Shown piece by piece: positions 60,770 to 64,000 of a stretch of DNA of 64,000 nt (positions are counted from its first letter, which is position 1; each line of letters begins with the position of its first letter). The stretch comes from Winogradskya consettensis (GTDB lineage: Bacteria > Actinomycetota > Actinomycetes > Mycobacteriales > Micromonosporaceae). The position numbers and the translations under genes were made by a program. The DNA lies in NCBI RefSeq assembly GCF_018332715.1, contig NZ_BOQP01000029.1, positions 1 to 64,000 of the forward strand. Reading direction: 5' to 3'. The notes below the pieces were generated by a model. It was not told the origin of the DNA and did no database searches. It saw only the letters and a list, made by a program, of their open reading frames with translations.

Positions 60770-61963
60770 TCAATCGGTTGTCTGATGATCCTCCGGTGTC
60801 CAGCCTACGGCCCCGGAGGCGGACCGGCCCGACCCACGGGTAACACGAGTACCCCGGCGGCTGGCGAGATGTGCCCGGGTGTCGGGGGTTGGTTCCGATG
60901 ATGCGGGGGCCGGGCCGGGTGTGGGGGATCCGGTCGATGAAGAGTCGGTGAAGGGTGTCCGGTGGCCGAACCAGAGGCGGGGTTCGCCGAACCAGGGGTG
61001 GCGGCGCAGCTGGGCCCAGCGCCCGGCCGGGCCGTGCTCGCGACCGTTGACCTGCACGGCGCTGACCTCGGTGCCGGCGGTGCGGACGGCTTCCTGGGCG
61101 GCTTCGGGCAGGGAACGGACGGTTTCGGTGCCGGGGGCCGGAGTGCGGTCGTCCTCACCGAGAACTGCCATCAGCGTGGGCATGATGACGGCTGCCGCAC
61201 GGGCGTAGCCCTCGACGGAGGGGTGGAAGTGGTCGGAGCCGAACATGCGGACCGGGTCGGCGACGAAGGCGGGGGCGAGCAGGTCGACCAGGGAGACCGC
61301 CCAACCGCCGGCCTCGACCACGGCGACGGTCTGGTCGGCCGCGAGCTGACGGCTCCAGGAGCGGGCCAGCCAGCGCAGCGGAGGCTTGATCGGCTGGACG
61401 GCTCCCATGTCGGGGCACGTGCCGACGACGACCTTGCAGCCGGTGGCGCGCAGGCGGCGGACCGCGTCGCCCAGGTGGCGGACGGCGGCGGCGCGTGCCG
61501 ACACGTGGGTGACGTCGTTGCCGCCGATGATGATGACCGCGACTTCGGGCTCGTATTCGAGGGCGGCGTCGACCTGGTGGGTGAGGGCCGCGGAGACGGC
61601 GCCGACCACGGCGAGCCGGTGCAGGCGGACCGGGCGGCGCAGGCGCCGGGAGACACCGGTGGCCAGCAGGGCGCCGGGGGTCTCGCGGGGGCGGTGCACG
61701 CCGTAGCCTGCCGCGGACGAGTCGCCGAGGATGACCATGCTCAGCGCCCTGCCGGGAAATTTCGGCCCGTAGAGTCCGTCGCCGCGGGGTGGGGGCGCTT
61801 CGGCCATGGGAATGATGCGTCGTGCGCCTGCCGCCTGTCGTAGCAGCACGCCCGCCGAGAGCAGGGTGATTCCGGCTGCGGCGCCGGTGACCCCGCCCGC
61901 GACCTGACCGGCGAGTCTGATCCTCCGCCGATCCTCCGCTGTCAAAGTGCGCATCTTCTGCAA
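60770..61963 (-). CDS. SGNH/GDSL hydrolase with disordered tail
   Basis: This 397-residue SGNH protein has an N-terminal helix (about 20-45). Motifs are MVILGDSSAAGYG (Ser), LALTHQVD region, IIIGGNDVTH (Asn) and SDHFHPSVEGY (Asp/His). A Pro/Ser/Thr/Arg-rich tail follows from about residue 345. TTG 61963 has GGGAGGG 7 nt upstream; ATG 61954 is also in frame. It is a divergent paralogue of the gene at 59604. Confidence 0.82.
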   Translation of the reverse strand: MQKMRTLTAEDRRRIRLAGQVAGGVTGAAAGITLLSAGVLLRQAAGARRIIPMAEAPPPRGDGLYGPKFPGRALSMVILGDSSAAGYGVHRPRETPGALLATGVSRRLRRPVRLHRLAVVGAVSAALTHQVDAALEYEPEVAVIIIGGNDVTHVSARAAAVRHLGDAVRRLRATGCKVVVGTCPDMGAVQPIKPPLRWLARSWSRQLAADQTVAVVEAGGWAVSLVDLLAPAFVADPVRMFGSDHFHPSVEGYARAAAVIMPTLMAVLGEDDRTPAPGTETVRSLPEAAQEAVRTAGTEVSAVQVNGREHGPAGRWAQLRRHPWFGEPRLWFGHRTPFTDSSSTGSPTPGPAPASSEPTPDTRAHLASRRGTRVTRGSGRSASGAVGWTPEDHQTTD

Positions 61964-61994
61964 CTCTCACCCTCCCTCGCCGCTTGCGACCCGG

Positions 61995-62013
61995 CTCCAG
62001 GGGGTACCTGGAG
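61995..62013. promoter_or_regulatory. Small dyad in divergent promoter region
   Basis: CTCCAGG (61995-62001) and CCTGGAG (62007-62013) form a 7-bp dyad with a 5-bp centre between the divergent SGNH and DUF1232 genes. It may be an operator. Confidence 0.35.
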
Positions 62014-62114
62014 TCTTCAAACGTAACGCGACAGTGCGACAGAAATATGACCCGCAGCCGAACGCGCGGATGTAGCGCGCGCCCGTCATGCTGGAAGCAG
62101 CGAAAGGGGACAAC

Positions 62115-62471
62115 ATGGCTAGAACGTTGCGTCGGACCGCTGCGTTCACCGCGCTCGCCAAGCAGTTGATGTCGGGCGCGAGGGGTGGTCCCTCGCTGAG
62201 CACCCGGCTGGCTGCGGTGCCGCGGATGATCAAGGCTACGGCCCGCCGGGAGTACGACGGCGGGATGCGGGTGGCGATGATGGCCGCTGCCACGGCGTAC
62301 GTCATCTCGCCCCTGGATTTTGTGCCCGAGGCCTTCCTGTTCGTCGTCGGGCTCGCCGACGACGCCGTCATGATCACGTGGCTCGCGGGCAGTGTGCTCA
62401 GTGAGACCGAGCGCTTCCTGGAGTGGGAGAAGCATCGAGATGCGGTCCTACCCGGGACAGTGCGTCCCTGA
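62115..62471 (+). CDS. DUF1232 (YkvA-type) membrane protein
   Basis: This 118-residue protein has the DUF1232 signature AAATAYVISPLDFVPEAF with one or two hydrophobic segments. Its function is unknown. ATG 62115 follows AAAGGGGA by 5 nt. Confidence 0.82.
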   Translation: MARTLRRTAAFTALAKQLMSGARGGPSLSTRLAAVPRMIKATARREYDGGMRVAMMAAATAYVISPLDFVPEAFLFVVGLADDAVMITWLAGSVLSETERFLEWEKHRDAVLPGTVRP

Positions 62472-62520
62472 CCCGTAGGCTGACCTGACCATAGGTCGGC
62501 ACGGAGAAGGGCACACTGAC

Positions 62521-63879
62521 GTGCGGTATTACGACAACGTCGTCGAGATCATCGGGGACACCCCCCTCGTCCGGCTGCGTAGCGTCACCGAGGGCATCGC
62601 GGCGACGGTTCTGGCCAAGGTGGAGTATTTCAATCCGGGCGGGTCGGTGAAGGACCGGATCGCCCTGCGGATGGTGGAGGACGCCGAGAAGGCGGGCCTG
62701 CTCAAGCCGGGTGGGACGATCGTCGAGCCCACCAGCGGCAACACCGGTGTGGGGCTCGCCCTGGTGGCTCAGCTGCGCGGCTATCGCTGCGTCTTCGTCT
62801 GTCCCGACAAGGTCAGCGAGGACAAGCAGAACGTGCTCCGGGCGTACGGTGCGGAGGTTGTTGTCTGTCCGACCGCAGTTGCCCCTGAGGACCCGCGGTC
62901 GTACTACAACGTCTCCGACCGGCTGACCCGCGAGATTCCGGGCGCCTGGAAGCCCGACCAGTACAGCAACCCGGCGAACCCGCGCTCGCACTACGAGGAG
63001 ACCGGCCCCGAGATCTGGAAGCAGACCGAGGGCCGGATCACCCACTTCGTCGCGGGCATGGGCACGGGCGGCACGATCAGCGGTGTCGGGAAATACCTCA
63101 AGGAGCAGGGCACGGTCAAGGTCATCGGCGCGGACCCGGAGGGTTCCGTCTACTCCGGGGGCACCGGCCGGCCGTACCTCGTCGAGGGTGTCGGTGAGGA
63201 CTTCTGGCCGACCACCTATGACCGGGACATCAGCGACGGCGTCATCGAGGTGTCCGACTCGGACTCGTTCGAGATGACCCGCCGCCTGGCCCGCGAGGAG
63301 GGCCTGCTGGTCGGCGGCAGCTGCGGCATGGCCGTGGTCGCGGCGCTCGAGGTCGCCCGCAAGGCCGGCCCCGACGACGTGATCGTGGTGCTGCTCCCGG
63401 ACGGTGGCCGCGGCTATCTTTCCAAGATCTTCAACGACAGCTGGATGGCACGGTACGGCTTCCTGTCGGCCACCGACGGCACGCCCACGGTGTCGGCGGC
63501 CCTGGCCTCGAAGAGCGGCTCGATGCCCCCTCTCGTGCACGTCCACCCGACCGAGACGGTGCGCGACGCGATCGACTACATGCGCGAGTACGGCGTCAGC
63601 CAGCTCCCCGTCCTCAAGGCGGAGCCCCCGGTCGTGACGGGTGAGGTGGCCGGCTCCATCGCGGAGAAGGCGCTGCTGGACGCCCTGTTCACGGGTCAGG
63701 CCCATCTGCACGACACGATCGAGCGCCACATGGGCGAGCCGCTCCCGATGATCGGCGGCGGTCAGCCGGTCGGCGAGGCGGTGGCCCTGCTGGAGAAGTC
63801 GGACGCGGCGATGGTCCTGGTCGACGGCAAGCCCGCCGGCGTCCTCACCCGCCAGGATCTCCTGGCCCACCTCAGCTGA
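62521..63879 (+). CDS. cbs: Cystathionine beta-synthase
   Basis: This 452-residue PLP enzyme condenses serine and homocysteine in transsulfuration. EYFNPGGSVKDRIALRM carries the PLP Lys, PTSGNTGVGLA binds the substrate, and GMGTGGTISGVGKYL binds the phosphate. The C-terminal part (from about 330) has two CBS domains (HVHPTETVRDAIDYMREYGVSQLPVL and a second). Its CBS pair and length separate it from cysteine synthase. Start is GTG 62521. Confidence 0.92.
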   Translation: MRYYDNVVEIIGDTPLVRLRSVTEGIAATVLAKVEYFNPGGSVKDRIALRMVEDAEKAGLLKPGGTIVEPTSGNTGVGLALVAQLRGYRCVFVCPDKVSEDKQNVLRAYGAEVVVCPTAVAPEDPRSYYNVSDRLTREIPGAWKPDQYSNPANPRSHYEETGPEIWKQTEGRITHFVAGMGTGGTISGVGKYLKEQGTVKVIGADPEGSVYSGGTGRPYLVEGVGEDFWPTTYDRDISDGVIEVSDSDSFEMTRRLAREEGLLVGGSCGMAVVAALEVARKAGPDDVIVVLLPDGGRGYLSKIFNDSWMARYGFLSATDGTPTVSAALASKSGSMPPLVHVHPTETVRDAIDYMREYGVSQLPVLKAEPPVVTGEVAGSIAEKALLDALFTGQAHLHDTIERHMGEPLPMIGGGQPVGEAVALLEKSDAAMVLVDGKPAGVLTRQDLLAHLS

Positions 63880-63882
63880 AGG

Positions 63883-63916
63883 CACGGTGATCGGCAGATC
63901 GTTGCCGATCACCGTG
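63883..63916 (+). terminator. Perfect 14-bp hairpin after cbs
   Basis: CACGGTGATCGGCA (63883-63896) pairs without mismatch with TGCCGATCACCGTG (63903-63916) around a 6-nt loop, 4 bp after the cbs stop. No T-run follows. I see nothing else in 63917-64000. Confidence 0.85.
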
Positions 63917-64000
63917 GCAGCCATCGGTCGTCACTGATAGTTGCCGAGGTCGCACACTCAGTCCGATCGGTGCGGGGTTGCCGGGCGTTGTATTGGTAGG

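Overview
The window looks like chromosomal DNA from a high-GC filamentous actinobacterium, most probably a member of the Micromonosporaceae (Actinoplanes-like). The grounds are very high third-position GC, frequent GTG and TTG starts, leaderless-type promoters (TANNNT about 7 nt before a GTG), a tRNA-Leu(UAA) gene resembling Streptomyces bldA, and two gene-order blocks shared with mycobacteria (mfd-mazG-eno-divIC-DUF501-ppx and thiolase-SGNH-cbs). The genus is an inference. No rRNA, phage, IS element or CRISPR array was seen.

Region 1 (0-2.1 kb) holds galT and a DeoR-type regulator in one coupled unit. Region 2 (2.2-15.4 kb) is the most unusual part: a compact, translationally coupled exopolysaccharide locus. 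It encodes a chain-length (Wzz/BY-kinase-like) protein, an O-antigen-ligase-like polymerase or ligase, a phosphotransferase-fold protein, a flippase, a methyltransferase, a GH26-like lipoprotein, a GT2 and a WecG/TagA/CpsF glycosyltransferase. It also carries two different sulfotransferases and a sulfurylase-like/APS-kinase fusion that can supply PAPS. I read it as a sulfated extracellular glycan pathway. Two of its enzymes carry degenerate catalytic domains: the chain-length protein has lost its Walker residues, and the ATP-sulfurylase domain has lost its active-site motifs while the APS kinase domain is intact.

Region 3 (15.5-20.1 kb) is two ABC-2 type transporter pairs followed by a radical SAM/SPASM protein of the FxsB (cyclophane-forming RiPP maturase) type with no visible precursor gene. 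Region 4 (20.2-32.0 kb) has a GvpU-like gene, ppc, a secreted lysyl-oxidase-like copper amine oxidase, the cslA-glxA-cslZ cellulose-like glycan operon known from Streptomyces hyphal tips, and a solitary HypX/HoxX-like gene.

Region 5 (32.2-45.6 kb) is a conserved housekeeping block: mfd, a lipoprotein, mazG, a DUF885 peptidase, an epoxide-hydrolase-like protein, a PilZ protein, eno, divIC, DUF501, argA-type acetyltransferase and ppx. Region 6 (45.6-53.6 kb) has an autoregulated PadR unit, a family 5 uracil-DNA glycosylase, a DUF4129/MoxR/DUF58 membrane-associated operon and a type II NADH dehydrogenase. Region 7 (53.6-55.2 kb) has the tRNA-Leu(UAA) gene next to a DUF4143 ATPase gene that contains a TTA codon and is preceded by three 24-bp iterons. 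Region 8 (55.2-64 kb) has Rsm22, a Bax-inhibitor-1 protein, a MerR-type operator before a HAD phosphatase, a thiolase, two SGNH hydrolases separated by an array of GC-rich hairpin repeats, a DUF1232 protein and cystathionine beta-synthase.
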